A stretch of DNA of 64,000 nt, from NCBI GenBank assembly GCA_945865525.1, contig CAMBDY010000010.1:1-64000 (forward strand), given 5' to 3'. The notes below the pieces were generated by a model. It had not been told where the DNA came from, searched no databases, and saw nothing but the letters and a program-made list of their open reading frames with translations. The DNA comes from Nitrospira lenta (lineage in GTDB: Bacteria; Nitrospirota; Nitrospiria; Nitrospirales; Nitrospiraceae). Position 1 is the stretch's first letter; every line of letters begins with the position of its first letter. The translations under genes and the position numbers were made by a program. Shown here piece by piece: positions 16,056 through 25,483 of this stretch.

Positions 16056-16131
16056 TGGAGCCGGCGATCCGGATTGAACGGACGACCTGCTGTTTACGAA
16101 ACAGCTGCTCTACCAACTGAGCTACGCCGGC
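16056..16131 (-). tRNA. tRNA-Thr (CGT)
   Basis: A complete 76-base cloverleaf on the minus strand. The acceptor GCCGGCG pairs with CGCCGGC, the D-arm contains AGCTCAGTTGGTAGAGC, the anticodon CGT sits at plus-strand 16096-16098 in loop TTCGTAA, and the T-arm contains CGTTCAATCC. The CCA end is encoded at 16056-16058. Confidence 0.96.
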
Positions 16132-16233
16132 TCTCGCAAATGATTCCACAACTTACACGGGTTTTTTCTCAGCCTCAAGAGGTTTTTCGTTGCCTAAGAG
16201 AACAGAGGTCAGAACCCGATACTTTGATGACGA

Positions 16234-18180
16234 TTATTTAAGCTTGGCGACTGGTTGGAGCCTGGCGGAAGACCCCTGGCCTGCTGCTGGAATGCAGAGC
16301 GGCTCCTGCTCCTTGCCGTATTGCTCACGAGCGACTTTCATCACTTGCCCCCTGGTATAAGTACAAAGTTCGCCGGCTAGGATCGTTCCATTCCGATCCA
16401 AGTCGGCTGCTCCCCCCATCCCTTTGAGCAATTGATACGCAAACAGCCCATGCTGTCCCGGATCGTAACTATAGGACTCCTGAATCGATCGGTTACCAAC
16501 CATCCAGAGCATCCGGTCTTTCTCGCCCCCCTGTGGTGCCCACAAGGGCCCGATTGCGCTGGACGCCTCCTTGCCGGGCGCCAGTTCAAGTGAGAGGTCG
16601 AGCATCACGATGGCCTGCTGAATTGGCAAACTCATCAAGGATTCCTGCACCCGGCGCAGCGAGTACAGCCTTGCGCTGGACGTTGGCGTACTATCGAAAA
16701 ACAACAACGACACGGCCCCAGTCATGGGGTCCACGACTCCCCGTCCTGTAATCGAGAGATAAACCACGGTGGTCAGATCCACATGCATCGGTAGCCACTC
16801 CTCCAAGACCTCTGCTACATCGCTCTTAAGAGCATGGGCATCCAGGAGTGTGCGCACGCGCTCGTGAGGAATGCCTCCAACCGATGTGAGATAGCGGGCC
16901 ATGGCCTCCGCATCCCGTGCGGCATACTTCACCCTAGCCAGGCCGCTCTCCCGAAACTGCCCCACCCCGATGACGATGCCGATGGCCTTCGGCTGCTTGA
17001 GCAGGCCAACCCACTTCGGTAGATCATCAACATCCACCGGCTGCGCTTGAGCCTCCTTCACGGACTCAGGCTTCATGGCCACCAGAAACTTCTTGGTATT
17101 GGGCAACTGGACGGTCGAGGACCCAGCCCGCAGGGTCAGCGTCAACTCCCCCTGCACTACCTCTTTGACCAAGCCAACCTTACCGTCCACCGTCATATGC
17201 TTGACCTCGCCTGGCTGTAAATCGCCGATGAAAATCTGTTCGGGGATCCGCTCGATCAAGGGTGGCCTGGTGGTCACAAGCAATTCGACCGCCTTGGCAA
17301 TTCCTGGCCCATCATTTTTGACTTCCAACTCAATCGCGATGGCTTCCCCGCTATGAACTACCTGATTGCGGTTCTCGTCACGAATGATCGCCCGGAATAT
17401 CACCTTGGCAGACTCATCCAATGGAACCCGCGCAGCGCCTGGTACGGCTGATTGCAGCGCAACTGGCTTGGGCGCAGCAACGGAAATCCCGCTGGCTGCT
17501 ACAGGAGAGCGAGGAGGAGCGGCCATCGCAGCAGCCTGGACGCCACCAGCCTTCCGGGCATCTGCTGCATTGAGGATCTTGCTCGATGTCCCCAGTTGCT
17601 TAGCCATGCCGTCCGTCACGAGACCGAAGGCCTCTTGGACAACCTTGTCTAGCCCCTTCACTTCGCAGGACGAAGCTGTAACATCGACGTCGCCGCGACC
17701 GATACTTTGGATTTTTTTCCTGTGCAGGACCGTGCCATCGGCAGCGGTGTAGGCAAAGTCTAATCCTACTGTGATGGTGGCTGGATAGCTTCTGTTAGCC
17801 TGTTGCACAATCGCTAGATCGAGATTGATCATACCCAGTACGATATCAACATAGCCATCGGGCATAGACGAGGAAGCAACCTCGCCTGTCAGGACCTTTT
17901 TGAAAACGCGGGAGATTTTCTGTTTAAGCGCGTCCTCTAATGGCGCAACGAGTGACAAGGATTGCGGCTGACCGCAGGCATCCTGATAGGAAAGCTGGGC
18001 TCCAGCGATGCTAGGATCCGTGCGAAGCTGAACGGTCAGGGGGAGATTATCGCCGGTGGTCAGGCCGTTTCGACCTGGGAAGAGCGAGCAGCTCGTCAAC
18101 ATCGCAATACAAAACCACGCCCCACCCCATGAGGCGGCACGTAAGAGAACGGATGGTCGTGTTGAATTAATCACATGCAT
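16234..18180 (-). CDS. Caspase-like lipoprotein with degenerate active site
   Basis: 648 residues. An N-terminal signal ends in a lipobox (AMLTSC, Cys31), so it should be membrane-anchored outside the cytoplasm. The middle part has an Ala/Pro-rich linker (about 205-250) and a CARDB-like beta domain (FRAIIRDENRNQ through IAIELEVKNDGPG). The last 250 residues match the fold of peptidase C14 caspase-like domains (AIGIVIGVGQF, KYAARDAEAMARYL). However, the place of the catalytic SGHG reads ITGRG and the place of DxCxSG reads LDLSLEL, so both His and Cys are lost. An EF-hand-like loop DLDRNGTILAGE follows. It is probably a non-proteolytic pseudo-caspase. The ATG at 18180 lacks a clear ribosome-binding site. 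Confidence 0.7.
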   Translation of the reverse strand: MHVINSTRPSVLLRAASWGGAWFCIAMLTSCSLFPGRNGLTTGDNLPLTVQLRTDPSIAGAQLSYQDACGQPQSLSLVAPLEDALKQKISRVFKKVLTGEVASSSMPDGYVDIVLGMINLDLAIVQQANRSYPATITVGLDFAYTAADGTVLHRKKIQSIGRGDVDVTASSCEVKGLDKVVQEAFGLVTDGMAKQLGTSSKILNAADARKAGGVQAAAMAAPPRSPVAASGISVAAPKPVALQSAVPGAARVPLDESAKVIFRAIIRDENRNQVVHSGEAIAIELEVKNDGPGIAKAVELLVTTRPPLIERIPEQIFIGDLQPGEVKHMTVDGKVGLVKEVVQGELTLTLRAGSSTVQLPNTKKFLVAMKPESVKEAQAQPVDVDDLPKWVGLLKQPKAIGIVIGVGQFRESGLARVKYAARDAEAMARYLTSVGGIPHERVRTLLDAHALKSDVAEVLEEWLPMHVDLTTVVYLSITGRGVVDPMTGAVSLLFFDSTPTSSARLYSLRRVQESLMSLPIQQAIVMLDLSLELAPGKEASSAIGPLWAPQGGEKDRMLWMVGNRSIQESYSYDPGQHGLFAYQLLKGMGGAADLDRNGTILAGELCTYTRGQVMKVAREQYGKEQEPLCIPAAGQGSSARLQPVAKLK

Positions 18181-18391
18181 CACATGCTTATACAAAAAAT
18201 CAGTCAACCAGCACAACCCGCCGAACCAAATGACGAGACGAGCTAGACTGGCTCGGCGAACGACAGAAAGCGGGGTCGAGGGTCGATGTTTTCAACACGT
18301 CGTTCTGGTCGCGCCTTTCGTGTATATCTCGTGCGGCGCACCAGTGGCTCCACAATTGACAGCCCCGCACCCCTCGGCTAAGTTCACATCC

Positions 18392-19279
18392 ATGATTCAA
18401 TCTTCTTCACCGGCGTCAAGGCCGCAACTTTCCAAGTCTGCCGTCAGCCGGCTCATTCGCCTTCAGAACCAGACTGGAACCTGGCTGCTCCTGCTCCCAA
18501 CCCTCTGGTCATTAGTCTTGGCCGCTCGCGGACTACCGCCCCTTCACTTGCTGGCCATCTTCGCCGCAGGGTCTTTCGTAATGCGCAGTGCGGGAGTTGT
18601 GTTGAACGATTTGGCGGATCGCTCGTTTGACCGGCAGGTGACGCGCACACTAATGCGGCCCCTCGCCTCCGGCGAACTCAGCACCACCCATGCCCTGCTG
18701 GTCCTCGGATTCTTTCTCGCTCTGGCTGGCCTGCTCGTGCGACTGCTGGACCCGCTGACAATCCTTCTGAGTCCCATTGCCGTCCTCCTGGCGGCCCTCT
18801 ACCCCTTTGCGAAACGAGTCATCCACATTCCCCAAGCCATGCTGGGCATCGCCTTCGGCTGGGGCACCATCATGGCCTGGGCCGCCTCACGGGGGTCCCT
18901 TGGCGCCCCTGCCTGGTGCCTCTTTGCCGCGACAGTCTGCTGGGCCATCGGATACGATACAATCTACGCCCTACAAGACAAAGAGGACGATCGCCGGATT
19001 GGCGTGAAATCTTCGGCTCTGCTGTTCGGCTCATCCACCTGGATCGCCGTCGGCACAAGCCTCTGCACGATGTTGCTGCTGCTGGGACTGGCTGGCTGGC
19101 TGACCCAGATCGGTTGGGCCTACTATGCCACGCTGGTTCCTGTAGGAGGCTGGTGTCTGAGGCAAGCCGGACAGATCAGGGGGGCCGTCTCAGCCCCTAC
19201 CGCTTTCCACATGTTTCAACAACATGTGTGGGTAGGAGCCGTGGTCTTAATTGGAATGATTGCGGGATTTATCTTCTGA
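18392..19279 (+). CDS. ubiA: 4-hydroxybenzoate polyprenyltransferase, UbiA type
   Basis: 295 residues with about eight hydrophobic segments. It carries both prenyl-diphosphate/Mg-binding motifs: NDLADRSFD (near 75) and YDTIYALQDKEDDRRIGVKS (near 190). The sequence between and after them follows the E. coli UbiA pattern closely (RPLASGELST, YPFAKRVIHIPQAMLGIAFGW, SSALLFG). UbiA attaches a polyprenyl chain to 4-hydroxybenzoate for quinone synthesis; a role in a futalosine-type menaquinone route (MqnP) is the main alternative. The ATG at 18392 is chosen because the upstream open frame lacks membrane or family features. Its TGA abuts the stop of the convergent cytochrome gene. Confidence 0.85.
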   Translation: MIQSSSPASRPQLSKSAVSRLIRLQNQTGTWLLLLPTLWSLVLAARGLPPLHLLAIFAAGSFVMRSAGVVLNDLADRSFDRQVTRTLMRPLASGELSTTHALLVLGFFLALAGLLVRLLDPLTILLSPIAVLLAALYPFAKRVIHIPQAMLGIAFGWGTIMAWAASRGSLGAPAWCLFAATVCWAIGYDTIYALQDKEDDRRIGVKSSALLFGSSTWIAVGTSLCTMLLLLGLAGWLTQIGWAYYATLVPVGGWCLRQAGQIRGAVSAPTAFHMFQQHVWVGAVVLIGMIAGFIF

Positions 19280-20299
19280 TCAACCGGCTGGCTTTTGGAT
19301 TGGGGCATCCGGCTTTGGCGCACGCAACGTACCCAAATACATCGTCACGGCCTTGGCTTCGTCATCGCTGAGCCCAAGTGCCGGCATTCTAGTTTGCGGC
19401 TTCATCGCCTGAGGATTTTTTATCCAGCGGTAAACCCAGGTCCCGTTCAAACGGAATCCTGCCCGATCGAGCGCTGGGCCGACCTTGCCGCCCTCTGCAC
19501 CTATGCTATGGCAGGCGTTACAACCGTACTTGTTCGAATAGAGACGTTTCCCGCGTTCCACCATCTCCGCTACCTGCTCTGGCTTTACGGTCAGGTCCGG
19601 TCTGGTAACGTTCACGCCTTTTCCAGGTCTGGTGACGAAATTGGTGACGAACGCCTGGGCCACGTTGAGTTCCTTTTTCGCTTGGACCATGACTGCCAGT
19701 TCTTTGGCGTAGGTGGAGTCGTCAGCTTCAACGTCATTAACGTTTAACTCTTTGGCCTTCTGTTCGGCGTCGTCATTCGCCTTCTTTTCGGCCACCTCAT
19801 AGGCCTGCGTGGCCTGGTCTGACTTACTCTGCGCCGCTTGAAGGGCTGCTGCCAGCTCTTTCTTTCGTTCCTCGACTTTGAACTCCAGCTTCATTCCGTG
19901 GAGGCCACGAACGTAGCCGACAATCGCCCAGATCTCGTCTTCCGACAGGGTGTACTTGAGGCTCGGCATGGTGGGTACGGCGAACTCGTCATCGCCGATC
20001 TTATCGCCACCGGGACTTGTGTCCTTCATGTCGCGGTAAATCGTATAAAAAATCTCTTCGTCCTTGAAGGTGCCCATCTCCGACTTATTCGAGAGATCTT
20101 TGGGCTTCGGATCCGGCATCGACGACCAATTGAACCCTTCGTTCTGACGACCATTCTCACCATGGCAATGCATGCAATAGTGACTGTAGAGTGCACGCCC
20201 CTTCTGCTGCTGCTCGCTAGCGCAGCCACCGGCCATCATGGCCCATACGCCGATCAATCCACCCACTGTTCCTAGTGCAAAGAGCCGAGCCACTTTCAT
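19280..20299 (-). CDS. Diheme c-type cytochrome lipoprotein
   Basis: 339 residues. The signal ends in a lipobox-like MAGGC. Two heme c sites flank a long helical segment: CMHCH near residue 42 and CNACH near 268, with likely Met axial ligands in TMPSLKYTL and TRMPALGLSD. The segment between them (about 150-225) is rich in Lys/Glu/Ala with heptad-like spacing (KKELAAALQAAQSKSDQA), a predicted coiled coil not part of a normal cytochrome c fold. The ATG at 20299 overlaps the stop of the upstream gene (ATGA), so the two are translationally coupled. It is the last gene of the respiratory operon. Confidence 0.85.
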   Translation of the reverse strand: MKVARLFALGTVGGLIGVWAMMAGGCASEQQQKGRALYSHYCMHCHGENGRQNEGFNWSSMPDPKPKDLSNKSEMGTFKDEEIFYTIYRDMKDTSPGGDKIGDDEFAVPTMPSLKYTLSEDEIWAIVGYVRGLHGMKLEFKVEERKKELAAALQAAQSKSDQATQAYEVAEKKANDDAEQKAKELNVNDVEADDSTYAKELAVMVQAKKELNVAQAFVTNFVTRPGKGVNVTRPDLTVKPEQVAEMVERGKRLYSNKYGCNACHSIGAEGGKVGPALDRAGFRLNGTWVYRWIKNPQAMKPQTRMPALGLSDDEAKAVTMYLGTLRAPKPDAPIQKPAG

Positions 20300-21123
20300 G
20301 CTGATTGCCCTTTCTTTAGCTTGCGGATCAGAATGAACTGAAATCCAAAAGCCAAGCCCACGGCGAGAGCTGCGTAGTAATAACCAGAGTAGTCCGGTGG
20401 GGCTTCTGCACGGAAATACCACCAGGACGAGATCGCCTTTTGCGACCCCTTTTCTTTCAGCTCACCGCTTATATCCTTCTTCCCGTCCCAGACAGCGAAG
20501 GCGATATTAATAAAACCACCCGTCTTGATCTGTGTATCTTCCTCCGGATGTTCGGTGGCGAGTGGCCGGGTGAAGAGCACTTTCCAGGTGCCGTTGGCAT
20601 AGGCGCCCTTGGCTTTCACGTCCTGGTGCGTCTGCACGCTAAGCGTGCCGAAGCCCTTGGCATTCATGTCCATGCCTTTGGCGTCTTTGTTCTTCCAATA
20701 CCAGATATTGACCGGACCGCCTTCCACCTGGGCCATTGGCTGACCATGCGCAAAGTGGGCTTTCTTATCCCCCACCATGAATTCAATGGCAGCCGCATCG
20801 TCAGGATCTTCCGAGGGATCGGCATATTCCAGGAGGATGGTGACGTTCGTCCCGTCATGCAGAGCCCGCACGCTCAAGTCACGGACCGTCGCTTCCAGAA
20901 TGCGGGTTGGCCAATGAACTTGCGGGGACATCGGAAAGGTAGCTGGAGCTACGCTGCTCCAGACCGCGGCATTTGGATCATCGGCCGGCAAGAGGCCCTT
21001 TACCATCTGGGCGCGCACGGCAATGCTCTCTTGAGCTGCAACGGGCTCCACAGCCAAGAATCCCATAACCAGCAATACCCCGCCAATGACGCCCGTGGCG
21101 ATTTCACTCACTCCATGCTTCAT
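20296..21123 (-). CDS. Membrane-anchored heme-binding protein (ethylbenzene dehydrogenase gamma / NxrC-like)
   Basis: 275 residues. A signal peptide (to about residue 30, AVEPVAAQ) is followed by a domain like the heme-b-binding gamma subunit of ethylbenzene dehydrogenase-type and nitrite oxidoreductase enzymes: WPTRILEATVRDLSVRALHDGTNVTILLEYADPSEDP and VNIWYWKNKD are typical. A single C-terminal transmembrane helix (YYYAALAVGLAFGFQFILI) anchors it, which soluble gamma subunits lack. No molybdopterin or iron-sulfur partner gene is nearby, so it probably serves as an electron-transfer subunit of the bc/bd-like assembly encoded here. Confidence 0.7.
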   Translation of the reverse strand: MKHGVSEIATGVIGGVLLVMGFLAVEPVAAQESIAVRAQMVKGLLPADDPNAAVWSSVAPATFPMSPQVHWPTRILEATVRDLSVRALHDGTNVTILLEYADPSEDPDDAAAIEFMVGDKKAHFAHGQPMAQVEGGPVNIWYWKNKDAKGMDMNAKGFGTLSVQTHQDVKAKGAYANGTWKVLFTRPLATEHPEEDTQIKTGGFINIAFAVWDGKKDISGELKEKGSQKAISSWWYFRAEAPPDYSGYYYAALAVGLAFGFQFILIRKLKKGQSA

Positions 21124-21250
21124 ACGTTTCGTCCTCTCTCTACTCTACTCACATCTCAGAGGATGGGCCACTGCGTCTTCACTTGCGTTTACCGAGCGCC
21201 TGCACGCATGCGCAGTGCGCGAGCACAAAGGCCTAAGGGCCTACCCGCGC

Positions 21251-21970
21251 CTACTCCCAGGTCCTGGGAGATTGATGCGCGCCATCATACTCGCCCATGA
21301 TGATTTTCCAGATCCACTCGTCAGGGAGCTCAACTTCCCAGCGCGGCATCGCAGACTTCCATGGCATACCCTCGATCGGGAGGCCCACGCCACCCTTCTT
21401 GATGCGCCAGAAAAGATAACTTTCCTGAAGCATAGCAATTGTCGTGGGGTCGGAGAAGTTGGCGGGAGGAGGATTGAATCCTCTGGAGGCTGGGCCCTTC
21501 CCGTCGAAATTTCCTCCGTGGCAAGGAGAACAGAATGCAGCATAGAAGCCCTTCCCCTGCTGAATCGCATCCGGCGTCTTGGCGATAGGATTCGACAAGC
21601 CGGTGTACTCGCCTGGCGGAGCCGGATGGATCGTCCGATTTTCGGCAGGCGGTGCCGCACTGATTGCCGTGCTATTGTAGGTCTGCCAGCCGACGATCAG
21701 AGGGAGCAGCAAGAGCACTCCGTACCGGAGTACTTGCAAATTACCGATGTTCTCTCCGGTCAGGAACCGCTGGATCGGACCCCAGAAGGCGTCTTTAGAC
21801 TCTCCGCTCAAGGTCGCGAAGATCACAATACCCGACGTCGTCAACATCAGATACAGAAAGATCAGACTGGCGGGCAACGGTGCCGAGCCAGGTATATTGG
21901 GCACAGCGAACTTTAAAATCGCATAGACAATCCCGATCAAGATGACCGGCTTAAGCAACGGACCCCCCAT
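21251..21970 (-). CDS. Membrane-bound monoheme cytochrome c
   Basis: 239 residues. Three hydrophobic segments in the first 100 residues (PVILIGIVYAILKFAV, ASLIFLYLMLTTSGIVIFA, YGVLLLLPLIVGW) precede one c-type heme domain with CSPCH (about residue 151). A possible Met ligand lies in IEGMPWKSAMPRW. It would be a membrane-tethered electron carrier. The gene is separated by 9 bases from the next upstream cytochrome gene and by 127 bases from the downstream heme-b protein gene. Confidence 0.8.
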   Translation of the reverse strand: MGGPLLKPVILIGIVYAILKFAVPNIPGSAPLPASLIFLYLMLTTSGIVIFATLSGESKDAFWGPIQRFLTGENIGNLQVLRYGVLLLLPLIVGWQTYNSTAISAAPPAENRTIHPAPPGEYTGLSNPIAKTPDAIQQGKGFYAAFCSPCHGGNFDGKGPASRGFNPPPANFSDPTTIAMLQESYLFWRIKKGGVGLPIEGMPWKSAMPRWEVELPDEWIWKIIMGEYDGAHQSPRTWE

Positions 21971-21979
21971 ACGTTCCTC

Positions 21980-22603
21980 CTAGTGCGCTTGCACCACGTC
22001 CACTGGACCGGACTGAGCGACCTTCACCGGGGCGACTAGCGTCTGCCCCGGCACTTCGAGTTCAGCGACATTGACAGAAATCGGCTCCCCGCTCATTTGC
22101 TGCAGGAAAGCGATGACCGACAGAATTTCATTCTTGGACAGCCCAATTGGGTTCTTATTGATGTATGGCATCCGGGCCGGATATTCCTTTGGCTGGCCTC
22201 CGTGGCGATAGTCAAGATAGATGTAGGCCTGGGGCTGCGTCAAACTTTCAAAGAGAAACTCGCGGCTCAGCTTAGCGCCGATTCCTTTCAAGTCGGGGCA
22301 GCGGGCTGATTCGCTGGGCCCAATGGTATGACACAGCGCGCATTGGCCCTTACTAAAGAAAATTTTCTGCCCGATTGCCGCCATGTCGGTCGGTGTTTTC
22401 ACCGTGGCAATGTCGAACTTCTCCTCGATCGGCGGCAGGGATGCCATCTGCGGTACCGACAGCGCGACGAGGGTGAAGAGGCCGAGGACGATCCCAACGA
22501 ATCCGATGACCCGGGCGAACTGCGCTCGAATCAGAAGCAGAATGAGGGTACCGCTCCCCACAATCATCAGACCGATCAACTGCAATGTAGCAACTTCGCT
22601 CAT
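21980..22603 (-). CDS. Membrane-bound monoheme cytochrome c
   Basis: 207 residues. Two N-terminal transmembrane segments (LQLIGLMIVGSGTLILLLI and VIGFVGIVLGLFTLVALSV) are followed by a cytochrome c domain with CALCH (about residue 89) and a probable Met ligand in YPARMPYINKNPIGLS. The short C-terminal tail (about 30 residues) is Val-rich and probably unstructured. It begins 27 bases after the CydA-like gene. Confidence 0.8.
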   Translation of the reverse strand: MSEVATLQLIGLMIVGSGTLILLLIRAQFARVIGFVGIVLGLFTLVALSVPQMASLPPIEEKFDIATVKTPTDMAAIGQKIFFSKGQCALCHTIGPSESARCPDLKGIGAKLSREFLFESLTQPQAYIYLDYRHGGQPKEYPARMPYINKNPIGLSKNEILSVIAFLQQMSGEPISVNVAELEVPGQTLVAPVKVAQSGPVDVVQAH

Positions 22604-22630
22604 AAGACTCCTCTTGCGAAATCGATCGCC

Positions 22631-24409
22631 TCAGCTATGCGGCGCCTTCGCCTTATCGCTCATCGTGGCCACCCAGAAGATAAACGCAGTAATCATGCAG
22701 AAAATAAATGTGTTCAAAGCCATGATCGCCGCGGCATACCCGAGCGCCGGCGAAAACGCATATGGCGAGGAATCCCGCATCACACCATAGACATGCCAAT
22801 GAACGCGCGAGGACGACCTAGCGTAACCCATCAACGTCATGAGCAGGATGACCATGACCGCATTGAGGACAAGAGCATAGCCGGCGCGAGGCGGCATCTT
22901 CCCCCAGACCATTTCCGTCGTAGTTTTGGCACTCTTCAGCAGTAGAGCCGTCAACGGCGTAATCGTCAGCATGACGAAGAGCACAATCAGCACTTGCGAG
23001 GTCGAGAAGTAGTTGATACGGACAATGGCCGGCACAAAGTAGCCCCAGACGCCCAAGACAACGACGGCGATTCCCGCGAGGACCAGCAGAGAGTTCATAA
23101 CCGCTTTCGCGGCCTTCGCCCATCCGGCAGTCTCTTCCTTGCCTGCGCGCCAATACATGATGAAGCTCATAAACGTGACGAGGATCATCAAGTTCGACAC
23201 CGTCATTTTCGCCGACATGACGCCGAAGACTCCCAACAGCGGATGGTGGGTGCCGCCCATCTTTCGCGCTTCTTCCAAGCTCGCCACGAGGGAGTGCGGC
23301 GTCATCCAGACACCAAGACACAAAAGCAGAATCAACAACATCGACAGCATCGGCTTCCGATACTTCAGCTCGGAACCAGGGATGCGATAGGTGATCCCCA
23401 ACCAGAAGTAATAATTCGAGCCGAGAAAGAGTACGCCGATGAGCATGGCTTGCAAAATAAACAACCAGGAGAGGAAGCCGCCCATGAGCGTGATACCCAT
23501 CTGCTGGTTGTACTGATAAACTTCACGCATAAGCCAGTAACCGGCAAAGGGGAGGGGCAAAAGGCCGAATACCCCAATGAAGTTGCCGACGTAGCCCATC
23601 CAATCGTAATGATCACGCTCTTCCGCGTTCCTGGCGGACAAGTAGCGAATCCCAGCATACGCGCCACAAATATACCCGCCCAGCACCACATTCGCGATCA
23701 GACGGTGAATGTTCACCGGCCACCAGGTTGGGTTCCAAGTCGCGGCCCAGGCCCTGGCAAGGTCCGAGCCCTCGGCGAGCACAACTGGACTCGCCTGGAA
23801 CGTGGCCCAGGAGTTCGGCACGATCATGATGAAAAAGGCAAAGAAGTTCAGCATGAAACCAAGAAAAATATGAAACTTCTTCTTGCCGCCGTCCTGCATT
23901 GCATCCCAGCCATACCAATAGAGGTACAGGGTCGCAGTCTCAACCAGGAAGAGTAGGCAATAGACGATGAACGAGGGGAAGAAAATATCGGTGAGGTAGT
24001 TCATCAACTTGGGATAGAAGGAAATCAGCAGGAACAACAGAATGCCGCCGAAGAGCGCGGTCGTGGCATAGGCAGAGGTGAGGAGCTTCGTAAACTCTTT
24101 AGCAAGTTTGTCGTAGCGTTTTTCGCCAGTCTTCCAGGCGACAACTTCGCACAACCAGGCGAAGATTGGCACGCCCAACACAAACCCTGCGAGCAGCAGA
24201 TGGAGCTGCGCAACAACCCACACGAGGTTGCGGCTGCCGATGTAGGGGATATCGCGATACTCGGTTGCGGCGGCTGGTGCGACATCGGCCCCGAAGGCCA
24301 GCGCGGGAAGGCTGAGGAGGCCCACGGCCCACAACAGCCCTGAGAGGGTCCCCCCATGGCCTTTGACGGCCCGGAGAAGTCTCTGAATCCATCCACCCTG
24401 TTGTTGCAT
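22631..24409 (-). CDS. Cytochrome bd oxidase subunit I-like (CydA-like) protein
   Basis: 592 residues with a signal-like start and about 14 membrane segments. The first half resembles CydA: RNLVWVVAQLHLLLAGFVLGVPIFAW places a His where CydA has a heme ligand, LFLVETATLYLYWYGW has the conserved Glu after helix 3, and NIHRLIANVVLGGYICG carries a second heme-ligand His. The CydA quinol-binding loop is not recognisable, so oxygen reduction is not assured. The start at 24409 is preferred over a GTG at 24433 because of GAGG upstream. It is a paralogue of the protein at 28407-30074. Confidence 0.8.
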   Translation of the reverse strand: MQQQGGWIQRLLRAVKGHGGTLSGLLWAVGLLSLPALAFGADVAPAAATEYRDIPYIGSRNLVWVVAQLHLLLAGFVLGVPIFAWLCEVVAWKTGEKRYDKLAKEFTKLLTSAYATTALFGGILLFLLISFYPKLMNYLTDIFFPSFIVYCLLFLVETATLYLYWYGWDAMQDGGKKKFHIFLGFMLNFFAFFIMIVPNSWATFQASPVVLAEGSDLARAWAATWNPTWWPVNIHRLIANVVLGGYICGAYAGIRYLSARNAEERDHYDWMGYVGNFIGVFGLLPLPFAGYWLMREVYQYNQQMGITLMGGFLSWLFILQAMLIGVLFLGSNYYFWLGITYRIPGSELKYRKPMLSMLLILLLCLGVWMTPHSLVASLEEARKMGGTHHPLLGVFGVMSAKMTVSNLMILVTFMSFIMYWRAGKEETAGWAKAAKAVMNSLLVLAGIAVVVLGVWGYFVPAIVRINYFSTSQVLIVLFVMLTITPLTALLLKSAKTTTEMVWGKMPPRAGYALVLNAVMVILLMTLMGYARSSSRVHWHVYGVMRDSSPYAFSPALGYAAAIMALNTFIFCMITAFIFWVATMSDKAKAPHS

Positions 24410-24434
24410 GCCCCTCACCTCATCATCTCTCACG

Positions 24435-25451
24435 TTACGGTTTCTTGGCGACAGGCGGAGCCGGCGCAGTTGCCGCCGGCATTTTCACTGCATTTGTGCC
24501 TGCCTTACCATTGCCTTTGCTCTTCTTGGCATTGACCGCGTCGGCTTCCGCCTTCTGCTGTTCCAGCGCCTCAACTTGCGCGGCAAGCTGCGCCAGCATC
24601 TTCTCGTCTTTATTCAGCGTCTCAACCGGTTTCAAAACCTGTGGCGCCTTCACCTCAGGCTTCTTACAGCATTCATGCGGGTGAGGGGTAAAAACCGGCA
24701 AAGACGACCAGAACAGGAGCGACAGGAGCACCGCCCCTCCGGTCAATGATGCCAACATCAACCCCTGGTCCGCCGGCACCCGCATCAGGTCCCAGCGGGC
24801 AATCAACTTTTCATAGCTCTCCGACGCCGGAGCGGCCGACTCCACCGTGCCGCGGATGATCCGCCCCACAAGCCACAGACCAGCAATCGACAGACCCAGC
24901 AACATTCCTGTGGCTACCGTGCCCCAGAGGACTAGCTCAATACTGATTTTTTCCGCAATCGGTACGAACTTGAGAAAGTCCATCTCGAACAGGGAGTGGG
25001 AAATCTTAATCGCGGTATCCGTCGTGAAACTCACTGCCACCCAGAGGACCGGCAGAAAGAGGCCACCGACTAGCGCGCATTTCCACCAGAGCGTCAGCCC
25101 TAACCCCTCTTGCGGTTCACGCTTGAGCTGTTCGAGAAAAAATGTGCGGCCCACGACCCCGAGTGCCCAGATATCGATCGGAATCGACAAGAGGAACAGC
25201 AATGGAATGCCGACCCCTTCGCCGAGGTGCGACTCCAGACCGAGAGTAATCGCGGGAAGCGCGAACACGGTGACCGGACTCGCCAAGAGCATCAAGAAGG
25301 CGAGACCGATTCTCGTCTCAAAATGGACCATACCCAGCGATAGAAACAAGAGCACGAACGCCAGCTTGATCGGGAAACCCGTCCAGAAAGCAGGCCAAAG
25401 AATGCCAAGCCCGAGCTGCGTGGGACACATTGAGCCGCGTTCGTTACTCAT
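24435..25451 (-). CDS. Multi-span membrane protein of unknown function with coiled-coil tail
   Basis: 338 residues. About seven hydrophobic segments occupy the first 250 residues, ending with [21 protein letters not shown]. Then comes [12 protein letters not shown], a His/Cys cluster that could bind a metal, and a charged helix with heptad character ([20 protein letters not shown]), then a Lys/Ala/Pro-rich end. No family is recognised. Its place between cytochrome b and a CydA-like gene suggests a structural or cofactor-binding subunit of the same membrane complex. Confidence 0.65.
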   Translation of the reverse strand: MSNERGSMCPTQLGLGILWPAFWTGFPIKLAFVLLFLSLGMVHFETRIGLAFLMLLASPVTVFALPAITLGLESHLGEGVGIPLLFLLSIPIDIWALGVVGRTFFLEQLKREPQEGLGLTLWWKCALVGGLFLPVLWVAVSFTTDTAIKISHSLFEMDFLKFVPIAEKISIELVLWGTVATGMLLGLSIAGLWLVGRIIRGTVESAAPASESYEKLIARWDLMRVPADQGLMLASLTGGAVLLSLLFWSSLPVFTPHPHECCKKPEVKAPQVLKPVETLNKDEKMLAQLAAQVEALEQQKAEADAVNAKKSKGNGKAGTNAVKMPAATAPAPPVAKKP

Positions 25452-25483
25452 AAGCAGGCCGAGTCCGTTCTACGAGATCGCCA

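Noticed and set aside
22994..23956. 320-residue plus-strand open frame inside the CydA-like gene.
   Set aside because: It is the antisense of transmembrane helices, seen as a His/Asp/Lys/Gln-rich hydrophilic sequence with no domain.
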